This document shows, piece after piece, positions 5,194-5,269 of a stretch of 5,269 nt of DNA (position 1 is the stretch's first letter; every line of letters starts with the position of its first letter). Source of the stretch: RGIG1828 sp045541875. GTDB taxonomy: Bacteria; Bacillota; Clostridia; UMGS1810. The stretch spans positions 1 to 5,269 of the forward strand of contig JAZQJX010000043.1 of the NCBI GenBank assembly GCA_045541875.1, read 5' to 3'. The translations under genes and the position numbers were made by a program. The notes beneath the pieces were generated by a model, which saw only the letters and a list, made by a program, of their open reading frames with translations, had not been told where the DNA came from and ran no database searches.

Positions 5194-5222
5194 ATTATAC
5201 CACATAAATTTCAATATATCAA
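5194..5222 (-). promoter_or_regulatory. Near-consensus promoter of the structured RNA
   Basis: TTGATA (5222-5217, 5 of 6) is separated by exactly 17 bases from a perfect TATAAT (5199-5194). The predicted start, about 5187-5188, coincides with the outermost base pair of the RNA's closing stem. This is the best-matching promoter in the window and implies strong transcription. Nothing further is recognised in 5223-5269. Confidence 0.75.
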
Positions 5223-5269
5223 CAACATTTTTCCGAGACCTGTCAAGGTAAAAGGGAATGTAAATTAAT

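Overview
The window looks like chromosomal DNA of a low-GC Gram-positive bacterium, most likely a gut-type member of the Clostridia. Purine-rich AAAGGAG-type ribosome binding sites sit 6-8 bases before the starts, coding is AT-leaning, promoters are close to the sigma-A consensus, and the protein families fit. I cannot name a species.

Left half, + strand (1-3218): two metabolic genes, a DegT/AHBA-type PLP aminotransferase (352-1623) and a Gfo/Idh/MocA-type NAD(P)-dependent dehydrogenase (2009-3058). Such a pair can oxidise a sugar or cyclitol hydroxyl to a ketone and transaminate it, or run the reverse; the substrate is not evident. Each gene is preceded by a copy of the same noncoding element (1-204 and 1680-1884), a chain of eight short hairpins. 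From the second hairpin on, the copies are base-for-base alike except at seven positions, six of them in hairpin loops. The first hairpin is a different sequence in each copy. Copy B is also preceded by a perfect 17-bp hairpin (1645-1681). I know no named family for this element, and it is one of the two most unusual things here. A bidirectional terminator (3167-3218) closes this half.

Right half, - strand (5269-3221): from right to left, a near-consensus promoter (5194-5222) fires exactly into a self-complementary, rod-shaped RNA of about 205 nt (5188-4984), which ends in a strong UUCG-loop terminator. The layout (closing stem, large asymmetric central bubble, long apical stem) recalls 6S RNA but could also be an attenuating leader. 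Five bases past the terminator begins the ribosome binding site of a 98-residue protein of unknown function (4966-4670). Then come two - strand promoters. The first (4559-4587) starts at a perfect 17-bp inverted repeat. The second (4449-4478) has a perfect 14-bp palindrome in its spacer. They lead into a class II Fic protein, probably an AMPylase (4426-3221), with an intact catalytic motif, an intact N-terminal autoinhibitory motif and a probable C-terminal DNA-binding domain.

The two halves converge on a 160-bp intergenic stretch (3059-3220) holding a - strand terminator, a degenerate 40-bp-period repeat and the bidirectional terminator. The Fic half is visibly more AT-rich than the metabolic half, which suggests an accessory segment. 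No mobile element, CRISPR array, tRNA or rRNA was seen.
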